DNA of 64,000 bases, taken from positions 76,606,644-76,670,643 of the forward strand of contig NC_067477.1 in NCBI RefSeq assembly GCF_947179515.1, written 5' to 3'. Source of the DNA: Apodemus sylvaticus (lineage: Eukaryota; Chordata; Mammalia; Rodentia; Muridae). Below, in pieces: positions 26,241 to 37,115 of this stretch (its first letter is position 1; each line of letters starts with the position of its first letter). The notes under the pieces are model-generated. The model had not been told where the DNA came from. It saw only the letters and a program-made list of their open reading frames with translations, and ran no database searches. A program made the position numbers and the translations under genes.

Positions 26241-28249
26241 AATAAAAGTATTAGTAGAGGTATTATTATTGAATATTTCTTTAAAATCATATTTTGGCAA
26301 TCTTCTTGATTGGATTCCACAGAAGCAAACTTTGAGACAGAAATTTCTAGAGAAGACACTTGCTAATATGCTTTCCTGAAAAGATATATACATGAATAAG
26401 CCAAAGAAGTTTATTTTCTTCCTAATCAAGTATATCTTGATCCTAATTCTCCAAAGCATTAGAATGTAATATAGAGATTCTAATCTTAGAAGTAATACAG
26501 ATGTAATACTTAAATCTTGCCTATTTCTTATCCTTGGCATAACCCACTATATCAGTTATTGCCATGGGAAATACAACAAAACTATAGTTGCCTCTGGATG
26601 TAAACAAGCCAAGAATCTAAAACTAGTTCTTTGGAAAGTTTACAAGCACAAACTTGGATTTAGTTGAAATTTCCTCAGTGACAGAATGTTAAAAATGATT
26701 TTATGTTGGGATTCTCTAAATGGTTAAAATATGATTCAATAAAAATAAGTTATCTGACAGCATGCAATATGTTTGTTATAGCAATTTTGAGTGAAAATCG
26801 TTTTGAATGAAATAAACATTTTATTTTTTAAAAATGATAGCAAGTGCATTCCCAGTGGCTACTGTAATATGCTATGGTATAGAGAAACTTCTATTTGTTT
26901 CTTTTAGCATAGATACTAAATAGAATAATCCATGAAGCAATAATCTGCTTCATTGACATCATTTCTGATAACACTGTATGATTCTCTTTCCTTTCTCCTT
27001 AACCTATAACCTATAGGTAGAATAATGAACTATTTTTGAAACGTAATCTTAATGAATTATTTGGATGCTTCCTTTCTAGAAGCAATTATTTCATTCTATC
27101 TCTTCCATTGTACTTCTACAGATTTCTATTCTTCAACCATTTTCTTTTAAAAGCTTACTGCATTTCATTGGGTACATTAAAGACTCCACAATGACTGGAA
27201 TTTGGTCTTATATGTCTATATTTGCATTGTTCAACCCTGTCATAATTATGGCATCAATAGTGTTCTCAGAAAAACACTGGTTAAAGGAAGAAGTAGGGAA
27301 TAAGTTCCCCTTCCCTTTGGACTTCTTAGTTCTTCCAGCATCAGCTCCTTTTTGAGCCATTAACTCTCAACTAATTTCTTCCCTTTCATATACAAACATA
27401 TTGAAGAATTTTCTATTTAACATCACATAAAGCTTTTTTGATGTCATAATGAGATGTTAGTTAATGGGAAATACTGATGATTTATTTTGGACAAGCAGTT
27501 ATTTCATTTATGACAATGTCAATTGTATAGATATCTACAATCCCTTGTCTTAATTCTACAAACTTACATGTTCCAAATCTAAAAAAAATCATTGTAATTC
27601 ATCAAGAAACATGTGTTAATGCATTTTGTTTAGTGTATGTGGATATAAGACCATAGTCTACCAATCTTATTGAGCTTTACATTACATTCATATTACCTTT
27701 CTGAAACTGGAAAAATTCTGAATCCTCAGATACATCAGCATCAAACATTTGGGATGTTCAGTGGATCTGTATGACATTGTGGTGACTTATATAACACATA
27801 TATGCTCTGTAGTTTTTTAGCAGTAGTATATGAAAACATGAAATAACAATTAATTAGTCTACTGAAAAATGCTAAGTCTAATTTTTGAAATTATTAGAAC
27901 ATCAACAAGAATTCTCTTTGGTACAGTTATCACCTGATATTTGTTTTTCTAAAAGTCATGAAAAAGTGCAATCCCTTCAGTGATGATTTTAAAAGTCAGG
28001 ATTTGGTTGGTAATTAAGACATGAAAGTAAACCCCTTAGAAATAGGATTTGTTCTTTCAGAGAACAACTTCACTCTCTATCATGTGTAGATACACCATGA
28101 AGCCTGTCTATAAGGCAGAAATAAATCAGAAACCTCTGATTTCTTGGCACCTCCAAATCTGTGGAACACCAATTTCTGTTGTGACTTAGGGTCATAAAAA
28201 ATCAGAAAGTATACTGAACTTTCATTCAAATGATCACTAAATACCTGGG
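26241..28249. other. Unique AT-rich DNA, nothing recognised
   Basis: About 2 kb with no recognised repeat, RNA gene or coding frame. The 119-codon minus-strand frame at 26540-26181 overlaps the decayed L1 end and looks like chance. Confidence 0.5.
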
Positions 28250-28262
28250 ATTTAGCTTTATT
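28250..28262. repeat. Outer TSD, left copy
   Basis: ATTTAGCTTTATT, repeated exactly at 31664-31676. It brackets the whole nested LINE-1 structure. Confidence 0.88.
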
Positions 28263-28293
28263 TTATTTTATTTTATTTTATTTTATTTTTTAA
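28263..28293 (-). repeat. (TTTTA)n tract, tail-like end of outer insertion
   Basis: Six or so TTTTA units between the outer TSD and the LINE-1 body. On the minus strand this reads as an A-rich tail (AAAAAATAAAATAAAAT...) next to the TSD, which is where the 3' tail of a minus-strand retrotransposed cDNA should be. Confidence 0.8.
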
Positions 28294-28366
28294 CAAGACA
28301 GACCTCAACAAATATAAGAAGAACTAACTAATCCCATGCCTCCTATCGGATCACTATGGAGTAAGA

Positions 28367-28656
28367 GTGGTCATCAATGGCAACAAAAACAACAGGAAGC
28401 CCACATACACATGGAGGCTGAACAATAATCTACTCAATGAAACCTTGGCCAAAGAAGAAATAAAGAAAGAAATCAGAGACTTTTTAGAATTTAATGAAAA
28501 TGAAGGCACAACATACCCAAATCTTTGGGACACAATGAAAGCAGTGCTAAGAGGAAAACTCATAGCCCTGAGTTCCTCCAAAAAGAAAATGGAGAGTGAA
28601 TACTTTAGCAGCTTAAGGACACACCTGAAAGCCCTGGAACAAAAAGAAGCCAATTC
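28367..28656 (+). pseudogene. Late endonuclease/linker ORF2 segment
   Basis: An open plus-strand frame reading PTYTWRLNNNLLNETLAKEE, the conserved post-endonuclease block, to LKALEQKEANS, where the inner L1 enters. The catalytic SDHYG motif lies just upstream (28340-28365) but in a broken context. Confidence 0.85.
28641..28656. repeat. Inner TSD, left copy
   Basis: AAAAAGAAGCCAATTC, repeated at 30948-30963. Its A-rich start merges with the A-tail of the inner element on the right, so the certain part is AGAAGCCAATTC. Confidence 0.92.
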
Positions 28657-28670
28657 TAACTATATTGATT

Positions 28671-29315
28671 CTACCGATCCATGAGCATGGGAGGTTTTCC
28701 CCATTTTTTGAGGTCTTCTTCCATTTCCTTCTTCAGAGTCTTGAAGTTCTTGTCATACAGATCTTTCACATGTTTAGTAAGAGTCACCCCAAGATACTTT
28801 ATACTGTTTGAGGCTATTGTGAAGGGGGTCATTTCCCTAATTTCTTTCTCAGCCTGCTTATCCTTTGAGTATAGGAAGGCCACTGATTTGCTTGAGTTGA
28901 TTTTATAACCTGCCACTTTGCTGAAGTTGTTTATCAGCTGTAGGAGCTCTCTAGTGGAGTTCTTTGGGTCACTTAGGTAGACGATCATGTCGTCTGCAAA
29001 TAATGATAGTTTGACTTCTTCCTTTCCAATTTGTATCCCTTTGACCTCCTTATGTTGTCGAATTGCCCGAGCTAGTACCTCAAGTACAATATTGAAAAGA
29101 TAAGGAGAAAGGGGGCAGCCTTGTCTGGTCCCTGATTTCAGTGGGATTGCTTCAAGTTTCTCTCCATTTAGTTTGATGCTGGCTACCGGTTTGCTGTATA
29201 TTGCTTTTACTATGTTTAGGTATGGGCCTTGAATTCCTGTTCTCTCCAAGACTTTAAGCATGAAGGGATGCTGAATTTTGTCAAATGCTTTTTCAGCATC
29301 CAATGAAATGACCAT
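28671..29315 (-). pseudogene. Inverted reverse-transcriptase segment of inner L1
   Basis: A 214-codon open frame with reverse-transcriptase motif A (MVISLDAEKAFDKIQHPF), the GTRQGCPLSPYLFNIVLE block and catalytic FADD (LSLFADDMIVYLSDP). All key residues are intact, but it lacks the N-terminal half and is detached from the C-terminus by inversion. Confidence 0.92.
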
Positions 29316-29317
29316 GT

Positions 29318-30700
29318 GTGGCCATTTTGCCTAAAGCACTATACAGATTCAATGCAATACCCATCAAAATCCCAACTAAATTCTTCACAGAGTTAGAAAG
29401 AGCAATTATCAAATTCATCTGGAACAACAAAAAACCCAGGATAGCTAAAACTATTCTCAGCAACAAAAGAAAATCTGGGGGAATCAGTATCCCTGACCTC
29501 AAGCAATACTACAGAGCAATAGTGTTAAAAACTGCATGGTATTGGTACAGTGACAGACAGGGGGATCAATGGAACAGGATTGAAGATCCAGAAATGAACC
29601 CACACACCTATGGCCACTTGATCCTCGACAAAGAGGCTGAAAACATCCAATGGAAAAAAGATAGCCTTTTCAACAAATGGTGCTGGTTCAACTGGAGGTC
29701 AGCATGCAGAAGAATGCGAATTGATCCATCCTTGTCTCCTTGTACTAAGCTCAAATCCAAATGGATCAAGGACCTCCACATAAAGCCAGACACTCTGAAG
29801 CTAATAGAAAAGAAACTGGGGAAGACCCTTGAGGACATCGGTACAGGGAGAAAGTTTCTGAACAGAACACCAATAGCGTATGCTCTAAGAGCAAGAATTG
29901 ACAAATGGGACCTCATAAGGTTACAGAGTTTCTGTAAGGCAAAGGACACCATCAAGAGGACAGATCGGCAACCAACAAATTGGGAAAAGATCTTCACCAA
30001 TCCTACATCAGATAGAGGGCTAATATCCAATATATATAAAGAACTCAAGAAGTTAGACTCCAGAAAACCAAACAACCCTATTAAAAAATGGGGTACAGAG
30101 TTAAACAAAGAATTCTCACCTGAAGAACTTCGGATGGCGGAGAAGCATCTTAAAAAATGCTCAACTTCATTAGTCATTAGGGAAATGCAAATCAAAACAA
30201 CCCTAAGATTTCATCTTACACCAGTCAGAATGGCTAAGATTAAAAATTCAGGAGACAGCAGGTGTTGGAGAGGGTGTGGAGAAAGAGGAACATTCCTCCA
30301 CTGCTGGTGGGGTTGCAAATTGGTACAACCACTCTGGAAATCAGTCTGGCGGTTCCTCCGAAAACTGGGCACCTCACTTCCAGAAGATCCTGCTATACCA
30401 CTCCTGGGCATATACCCAGAAGACTCCCCACCATGTAATAAGGATACATGTTCTACTATGTTCATAGCAGCCCTATTTATAATTGCCAGATGTTGGAAAG
30501 AACCCAGGTATCCCTCAACAGAAGAGTGGATGCAAAAAATGTGGTATATCTACACAATGGAGTACTATTCAGCCATTAGAAACAACGAATTCATGAAATT
30601 CTTAGGCAAATGGATGGAGCTAGAGAATATCATACTCAGTGAGGTAACCCAGACTCAAAAGGTGAATCATGGTATGCACTCACTAATAAGTGGATATTAA
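29318..30700 (+). pseudogene. Uninterrupted ORF2 C-terminal 460 codons of inner L1
   Basis: An open frame from MAILPKALYRFNAIPIKIPT to the natural terminus HGMHSLISGY. It covers the post-RT thumb region and the Cys-rich motif C-X3-C-X7-H-X4-C (CWRGCGERGTFLHCWWGC), with no stop or frameshift. The intact family protein is about 1,280 residues, so only the last third or so is present. The first Met is internal to ORF2 and not a real start. No host gene function is implied. Confidence 0.93.
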
Positions 30701-30947
30701 CCTAAAAAACTGGAATACCCAAAACATAATCCACACATCAAATGAGGTACAAGAAGAAAGGAGGAGTGGCCCCTGGTTCTGGAAAGACTCAGTGAAACAG
30801 TATTCAGCAAAACCAGAACGGGGAAGTGGGAAGGGGTGGGTGGGAGGACAGGGGAAGAGAAGGGGGCTTACGGGACTTTCGGGGAGTGGGGGGGCTAGAA
30901 AAGGGGAAATCATTTGAAATGTAAATAAATTATATCGAATAAAAAAA
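30701..30947 (+). other. 3' UTR and A-tail of inner L1
   Basis: A G-rich polypurine tract (GGGAAGTGGGAAGGGGTGGG near 30819-30840), then GAAATGTAAATAAATTATAT and the A-tail at 30940-30952. This is the same 3' UTR family as the full-length L1. Confidence 0.9.
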
Positions 30948-30963
30948 AAAAAGAAGCCAATTC

Positions 30964-31663
30964 ACCCAGGAGTAGAAGACAGGAAATCATCAAACTCAGG
31001 GCTGAAATCAGTCAAGTGGAAACAAAGAGAACCATACAATAAATCAACGAATCCAGGAGCTGTTTTTTTGAGAAAATCAACAAGATAAATAGACCCAAAG
31101 TTAGACTGACCAAAGGGAAAAGAGAAAGTATCCAAATTAACAAAATTAGAAATGAAAAGGGAGATATAACAACAGAAACTGAGGAAATTCAAAAAAATCA
31201 TCAGATCTTACTACAAAAGCCTATACTCAACACAACTGGAGAATCTGGAGGAAATGGACAGTTTTCTAGACAGATACCAAATATCAAAATTAAATTAGGA
31301 CCAAATAGATCATCTAAACAGTCCCATAACCCCTAAAGAAATAGAAGGGGTCATAGAAAGCCTTCCAACCAAAAAAAGCACAGGACCAGATGACTTCAAT
31401 GCAGAATTCTATCAGACCTTCAAAGAAGACCTAACACCAATACCCTTCAAAGTATTCCACAAAATAGAAACAGAAGGAACACTACCCAATTCCTTCTATG
31501 AAGCCACAATTACGCTGATACCAAAACCACACAAAGATCCAACAAAGAAAGAGACTTCAGACCAATTTCCCTTATGAACATCGATGCAAAAATACTCAAT
31601 AAAATTCTTGCCAACCAAATTCAAGAACATATAAAAACCATCATCCACCATGATTAAGTAGGC
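30964..31663 (+). pseudogene. Right half of outer L1 ORF2 segment
   Basis: Plus-strand ORF2 sequence (equivalents of RRQEIIKLRAEISQVETKRT and INKIRNEKGDITTETEEI) through the PITPKEIEGVIESLPTKKSTGPD block into the start of reverse transcriptase, ending at GATTAAGTAGG. A stop (TAA) replaces the codon after RTIQ near 31040, and several frameshifts follow. Confidence 0.85.
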
Positions 31664-31676
31664 ATTTAGCTTTATT
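31664..31676. repeat. Outer TSD, right copy
   Basis: ATTTAGCTTTATT, an exact match to 28250-28262. It directly abuts the truncated LINE-1 sequence with no A-tail on this side. Confidence 0.88.
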
Positions 31677-33714
31677 ATGCTAAAGAAAAGAGAATAATTT
31701 TACAGGGTCAAAAATGGGAACATAGAAATTATGAAATCATTTTAGAATTTCCTGTGTGTATTATTGGTTTATCTAAAGTTGTAAGATAATCTTTTTGATA
31801 TGCTTGCTTCCTGGCATATTAAAACCATCTTGTAAAGAAAGATAAGGCAGGTGTTTGATGATTCAGTCATACAGAGGTTCACATTCTCCAGGCAGTCATG
31901 CAAAGCTAAAGCATGACCCATGTTCAACAATTGTGGGTTTGTCCTGAATTTGAGACTAGAGTTTCAGTAAATAGCTCTGCGGGTCTTCAGTGACTGAGGT
32001 TCCATTGACTACTGGCCTGCTTGACAATGGAAATCAAGGGAGAATCCTATGGACTCAATGTTCAAGAACTACTTAAAACTCCTTTCCTGGAACAAATCTG
32101 TGATGTTTTCTTATTTCATCCTGTAGTTTCAAATTTATTGTGTTGAATTATTCAAACACGTCAAAAATAGATTCATGTGAAAGTACCAGTTGAATCATTC
32201 TGTTAGAGATACCAGAGATAACTATGTCTAAAAATTGGCTGAATTTTGGATATAGGGAAACAATTTAGTGAGCATCTCACTGAATTTCATCGACATTCAG
32301 TCATCATGCACTGACATTCAGTGCATATCCATGCAGTGAAATTCAGTTTGTAGTTCCTGAGGCTGGAAATCTGTAAACTGCTAGCTGACTCTCGTAAGCA
32401 TGGCTTAAGTGAGGTCCAAAAGACAAAAAATGTCCAAAAGGTCAGAAGTCCAAAAGACAAAAAAAATGGAAAGAAAGAATGGAGCCCCCCATCTTCCTCT
32501 CTTTTTATGGTCCTCATTTTCATTTTTTCATTGTTACCTTAGCAATATCTCCACACCAGAAGCAAACACTTCTAGTTATAAAGAATTTCACATTGCAGGT
32601 TTCAAATCCTGCCCCAGGCCCAACTGTTCTCATTGCACACATCCAGAGATGTCAACATGGCTGGTGGGAGACTCCTCTCAATCTGAGGTCCATGCATATA
32701 AATATCCCTTATGGTTGTTGGCAATGTTAGCAGCAGCTATTAAAAGTTGTCTCCAAAATCATCCTCCCCATTCTCTGGTCTTCTCAGATTCTAACATCAT
32801 CATTTTAAAACCCTCTTGGCAAGATTTGTTTCCTGTCCTTGCAAACTGCTTAAAGCCTTAGCATTTTTTTCTTGACTTGGCAGTTTTCTAGGTGCCAGGA
32901 GAAAACTGTTCATACTCAATTATCCAGCTAAAATAATAGGTGTCAATTATCTCATTTGACTGGGCTTTGCTGGATACAATGGCAAAGCCATTGAAGAAGA
33001 CTAAAATATGCCAAAGCATAAGATTAGAATCCAGCTTTTTAATAACTAATAAGGCAAGGGTTCAAATAGAACATAGAACCTCAATGGCTTTTGCCATGGC
33101 AACAAGCACTGACACTGATATAGGTACGGACCACTAATTTCTATCATATTTTTTTCTGGTAAATAGAAATAGATTTCATCTATTAAGTCCTCTTGTTCTT
33201 TTTATAAATTACAGTTGTGTGGCATCACAGTTAAATATATTTTTCATATTTGAAGTAGAGTTCAAGTTAATCAAGAGGACACACAATCATTTATTAGTTA
33301 ATAGAAGGAAGACAGTGTTAAATCTATAATTGTTGCTAGGCTCTCTGACCTTGAGGCCATATACTACATAGACAATGTCCAAACAAATTTGCCTGTTTGC
33401 TTGATGTTTTACTTTTTCAAAGTGCTACTTTACCTTAAACCTTGCTTTAGCATAGATAATAATCAGAAGCTTCTTATTTTTTACCCCATTTCAATATTTC
33501 TGTTGTCATGACATTAAAACTGGTATCTGTCTCTCTGTGGATATTTCTATTGGACATTGTGATTTATTCCTAGAATTCTTCCAGTGTGTGGATGATGTCA
33601 TAAATGTCAGAAATACCATAGAAATCAACTCTAAACTGGATTTTAGGTTTTGTGGAAAAACAATTTTTTGACGCTTTATAGTCTGAATTTCTTTCCTTGT
33701 TTTCTTTTTTTCAG
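31677..33714. other. Unique DNA with one unidentified 150-codon frame
   Basis: No repeat family is recognised. A plus-strand open frame at 32409-32861 starts MRSKRQKMSKRS. Its first 20 codons come from a short direct repeat of AAGTCCAAAAGACAAAAA. The rest shows no domain, and no product is assigned. Two A-rich GTCCAAAAG repeats at 32415-32462 are the only local structure. Confidence 0.4.
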
Positions 33715-33832
33715 GGAAAAATCAAAGGAAGTATCTTGGTCACTACAGTGGAATCACAATGCATGACAGCATTGCTTTCCAGTGAGCCACTGTGAGCAAG
33801 GTAGATCCTGCCCAGAGCTTCCCAGCTTACTG
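33715..33832 (+). other. Candidate noncoding (or 5' UTR) exon
   Basis: A strong acceptor (pyrimidine tract TTTCCTTGTTTTCTTTTTTT then CAG, AG at 33713-33714) and a near-consensus donor (CTG|GTGAGTAG at 33833) bound 118 bases of unique sequence. All three frames have stops, so a coding role is unlikely and a long noncoding RNA or UTR exon would be the reading. A weaker alternative donor CAAG|GTAGAT lies at 33801. No promoter, partner exon or poly(A) site could be tied to it, so it remains a prediction. Confidence 0.3.
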
Positions 33833-35749
33833 GTGAGTAGGAAGGAAAAAGAGAGGCCGATTTGTTTTTGTTTGCAGTTTACAATTGTTTGCTGTGCTCT
33901 TTTTGACTGGCTCCTGTTGACAGCCCAATAGATCTGTGAGAAGACAGCCCTGAGACCCTGCTATTGTTTTTTATGTTTGGTGTGATGCTCATACTATGAA
34001 ATTTTTCTCTTCAGTATTTTGTCTGGATAATTTCAGATTAGATCATGCCAAATAGAAACTCCAAATCACCAGCCCAGAAAAGTCCAGAGAAAAATTACAT
34101 CTCTGGAAAAGGATGTCAACAGACAGAAAGCCTCCCTTGAAACCCAATTCAGACAAACAAGCATTTGCAAATGAAGTACTGGCAAAAGAGCTAGTCTGGC
34201 TCTTATGTGCACATTAAGTGTGCTTTCCAAACACTCCTTTGAATTCCTCACTATCATTACCTTATAAATAATTTGGGGGAAAATGCCATCAAAAGCTTCT
34301 GTAATTCCCTTGCTCTGAAAAATGCAGAAATCTTCTTCCTTGCTATCACTGTCACAGAGATTACACACAGGGTGCTAGCAGCCGAGAGGAACACACTGCT
34401 GATGCAAGGAATATGTTTTCAATTTTTAATGAAGTGTTGCTTGTCCACACATTATCTCTTCTAGGTTCCAGGCTGTGTGCCAGAGATAAAGAGAGCCTAG
34501 CCTATTATCTATTTTTTAAGTGACCAGTCCTTAGGGGTAAATTCCCTGTTTCCCTAAGTGAATTGATCCAGTGTTACTGATCATCAAATGCTTTACACTG
34601 TTTGCATAATATGATTATTTTGGTATGGGGAAGATTGCAAAAGGACTTTTAAAGAAGAATGCACTCTTTAGATACATTGTTAACTGGGGTAGAGACTCTG
34701 GGATTTCTATGTAAAATGGAGAACAATTACTCCATGCCTAATATGGACAAATCTGTCAGATAGTTAAGCAGGATTCAGGAGAGCATCCTCCATACACCCA
34801 GTGCAAGTAGCAGAACTTCTATGCAACACTCTGTGCAAAAACGAAAAAAATTGAAAGCCAAACTTAAGTAGCTGCTTGATGAAGGAGATGGATAAAGAAG
34901 AGGAAGTCAGGCTCAAGGCCAGTGCATGTACTCAAGACACCAAGACACGGAGCCTAGTGTGTGGGGCTCACTAGGGATGTGAGCATTTCAGGAAGAATCA
35001 TAGAGAGAGACTATATGCTCTGTAGAGAAAAATATAAATAGTTGTAGCTAGACATTGAATGACTTATTAAAATGCAAACATTGTACTTCTAGAAGTTTAC
35101 TGGGGCCCAGTGAAATTTACACAACTCTTAGAAAAGTAGCCAGATGGAATGACTCATCCGATACCATCAACACTTCTCTCATTTGTCTTCATGGTAAATT
35201 TGAAATTCTGTTAGAAAGATAGGGGTTAGAAAGAGTCATGTTGTGACTTTGATTTCTATCCTTTTCATTTTCAGGCTGCTTCTCTGGGAAATAAACAAGA
35301 ATACTGAGGATATCAGAAAACACCAGAATTTTACACTTAAGAAGATTCTTTTAGAGTTCTCAGACAATGGAATTAGAAAAATGATTGTGTTTGGCAAGTG
35401 ACTGCTTTTCAGACTTAAATACTTGAAAACAGAAGCTGAAGGGAAAACATTAATGAAGAAAAATACCTAGGCAAAGCTATAAAACCTACAAAGTGGAGGG
35501 AAATGGTTGTATCAAAAAATTTAATAACAGAGCAGAACTTCTCAGAACCAAAGAAAATCAAGGAGAGCATAAGTTCTACACAGGAGTGATGGTGTCCCAT
35601 GTAGGTTATAAAATGGGCCTTGAGTTACATAAGCGAAATCTTCTCACAAGGAGCTCTCAATGTCATGTTGGCACAAATAAACATAGTATAGTGACACAAA
35701 CAGTTTTTCTAAAAAGTAAGCAAACTATCCGAAATGTGGACATATTAAT
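33833..35749. other. Unique DNA, nothing certain
   Basis: No repeat family is recognised. A second plausible acceptor (TTTCATTTTCAG at 35263-35274) has no good donor downstream and is not called as an exon. Confidence 0.4.
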
Positions 35750-35817
35750 ACACACACACATACATACACACACACATACACACACACACACACACACACA
35801 TACATGCACACACACAA
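35750..35817. repeat. (CA)n microsatellite, interrupted
   Basis: CA units with TA interruptions. It produces a His-Thr run in the overlapping plus frame. Confidence 0.92.
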
Positions 35818-36658
35818 TCCAGAAGTTATTTTAAGGTAGAAACTTGGTAGAAGTATTTGTTTAAAAGTAGAAAATGATGAGACCTAAACCAGTTCAAGAC
35901 TTATTATTATACTTCTCAGGGTTCATAGCTGGGTAAGATTTGTGATTTGCTTTTCGCTCAGGTAATGTATAGAACACCTTCCAGCACTGTGAAAGCTAGC
36001 CAGGAAGAGTTAAAGTTCTAGGTGAGCATCAGCATGATTTGTTTATGTTCTGTTACTCAAGTACATGGTATCTTCAGTTTTGGAAGGCAGTAAAAAACAG
36101 CAATAGCCTATAGTATTTGAGGTCTGTGGAACCTAATTTGACATCCACTCCAACAGAAGTAACCCTTCCTACCACTGGGCGTTCATTGTTATTCTTTGGT
36201 ATATAGAGGGGGGAAGGTTGTCCTGTTAAAGACTAACTCCATTGCCTGGCCTCACAAGATATTCCTACTGGTGCAGTAGTGGCACAGATGTCCTGGGAAC
36301 AACCAACAACTTTATAATTGGATTTAATGCCCATTTTACAAGTTGAAACCCATACCTGGACAAGAACATGTGGCTGGGCAAGTCTTAATCCCTCGGGGAG
36401 AACCTTCTACTATCACTCTGTTAAATGGATAGTATTGAACTAACATCTAGTGACTTACATTTATACTCAGATCAGTGCATAAGTCAGTCAGCATCAGAGA
36501 AACTCATTTCTATTTTTTGCAGAAGATGGAGATTAAAACAGGTACCCACAACTAATCAATGTACAGAGAATAACAGGCTGTAGAGTGATCAGCCATAAAT
36601 GAAACATCAAAACCACTCTCCCTACAAACAAATAGGAACAAAAAAGAGGTCCCAACAT

Positions 36659-36660
<2 letters not shown>
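35818..36660. other. Unique DNA, nothing recognised
   Basis: No repeat family or gene is recognised. Confidence 0.45.

Positions 36661-36710
<50 letters not shown>
36661..36710. repeat. (TG)n microsatellite
   Basis: About 25 TG units with one CG near the start, followed by GGAGGGGG. Confidence 0.93.
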
Positions 36711-36711
<1 letters not shown>

Positions 36712-36937
36712 AGGGGGACTGGATCTTGAAGGAGTAGAAGGAGAAGGTAGATCCTTCTAAAATTTATTACACATCATTCTCATAGAAGTAATAAAAATGG
36801 CGAAATATTTGAGTCACTTATACAATTTGGGCATAGTATAAAGTATCAGCAAGAGTGGAAATAATTCAATACCTTTGATTTAATAGAAGAACCATTCTAT
36901 TACAAGCAAGACACTAGATACAATTTAGTATTGCTCC

Positions 36938-36999
36938 CTGGGAGCTCTCGGGGTATTGGTTGGTTAGGGACTAAACCACCAACCAAAAAGTACACATGG
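36938..36999. mobile_element. Tiny LINE-1 3' UTR fragment with internal inversion
   Basis: 36938-36966 (CCCTGGGAGCTCTCGGGG, then TATTGGTTGG) matches the rodent L1 3' UTR on the minus strand. The adjoining 36967-36999 (GGGACTAAACCACCAACC, then AAAAAGTACACATGG) matches it on the plus strand. The two pieces are neighbours in the intact 3' UTR and share GGGA at the join. No tail or TSD is visible. Confidence 0.55.
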
Positions 37000-37029
37000 A
37001 GAATTTGTCTTTTGAAAATTTTCCCAGGT

Positions 37030-37115
37030 GAGCTGAGGCTATGGTTCAGTGACAGAGCATGTGCCTATGACACATAGGGCTTCAGTTCAAACATCCCAGT
37101 AAATCTCATACAAAT
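37030..37115 (+). mobile_element. ID-type (tRNA-derived) SINE remnant
   Basis: TATGGTTCAGTGACAGAGCATGTGCCT corresponds to the Pol III A-box region of rodent ID elements (TTAGCTCAGTGGTAGAGC..TTGCCT), and GGGCTTCAGTTCAAACATCC to the B-box (GGGTTCGATCCC). An AT-rich tail with AAATAAAG follows. It is diverged and unlikely to be transcribed. B4 or B2 left ends are related alternatives. Confidence 0.6.

Larger units (their letters stand above)
28657..30947 (+). mobile_element. Young 5'-inverted LINE-1 nested in older L1
   Basis: A 2.3-kb insertion flanked by the 12 to 16-bp TSD. The left 660 bp (28657-29316) is ORF2 reverse-transcriptase sequence on the minus strand. The right part (29317-30947) is the ORF2 C-terminus, 3' UTR and A-tail on the plus strand. 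The inverted segment ends at AATATAGTTA and the direct segment starts at TGGCCATTTTGCC. These are adjacent in the intact element (about three bases lost), so inversion occurred almost without deletion. Both halves are uninterrupted open frames, which makes this the youngest-looking LINE-1 in the window. Confidence 0.95.
28294..31663 (+). mobile_element. Outer LINE-1 fragment, interrupted by a younger L1
   Basis: LINE-1 sense sequence on the plus strand in two contiguous halves, 28294-28656 and 30964-31663, that join exactly once the inner insertion and one TSD copy are removed. It spans about 1.06 kb, from late endonuclease (the RTDLNKYKK-equivalent) to the early reverse-transcriptase region (HHD(Q)VG-equivalent). 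It is truncated on both sides and has no L1 3' UTR. A 13-bp TSD flanks it, and the only tail-like tract lies on the antisense side. Frame breaks are present in the right half. Confidence 0.88.

Noticed and set aside
29608..30195. 195-codon minus-strand frame opposite the L1
   Set aside because: It is the antisense shadow of ORF2 and recurs opposite other L1 copies.
29318..30700. 460-codon open frame as a possible host gene
   Set aside because: It is the C-terminal part of LINE-1 ORF2, ends at the L1 stop, and is followed by the L1 3' UTR, A-tail and TSD.
32409..32861. 150-codon plus-strand frame
   Set aside because: It begins in a short direct repeat, shows no domain, and lies in unique noncoding-like DNA.
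35275..35400. Possible exon after TTTCATTTTCAG
   Set aside because: The acceptor is plausible but no good donor follows, and the nearby AATAAA (35290-35295) is too close to act as a terminal-exon poly(A) signal.
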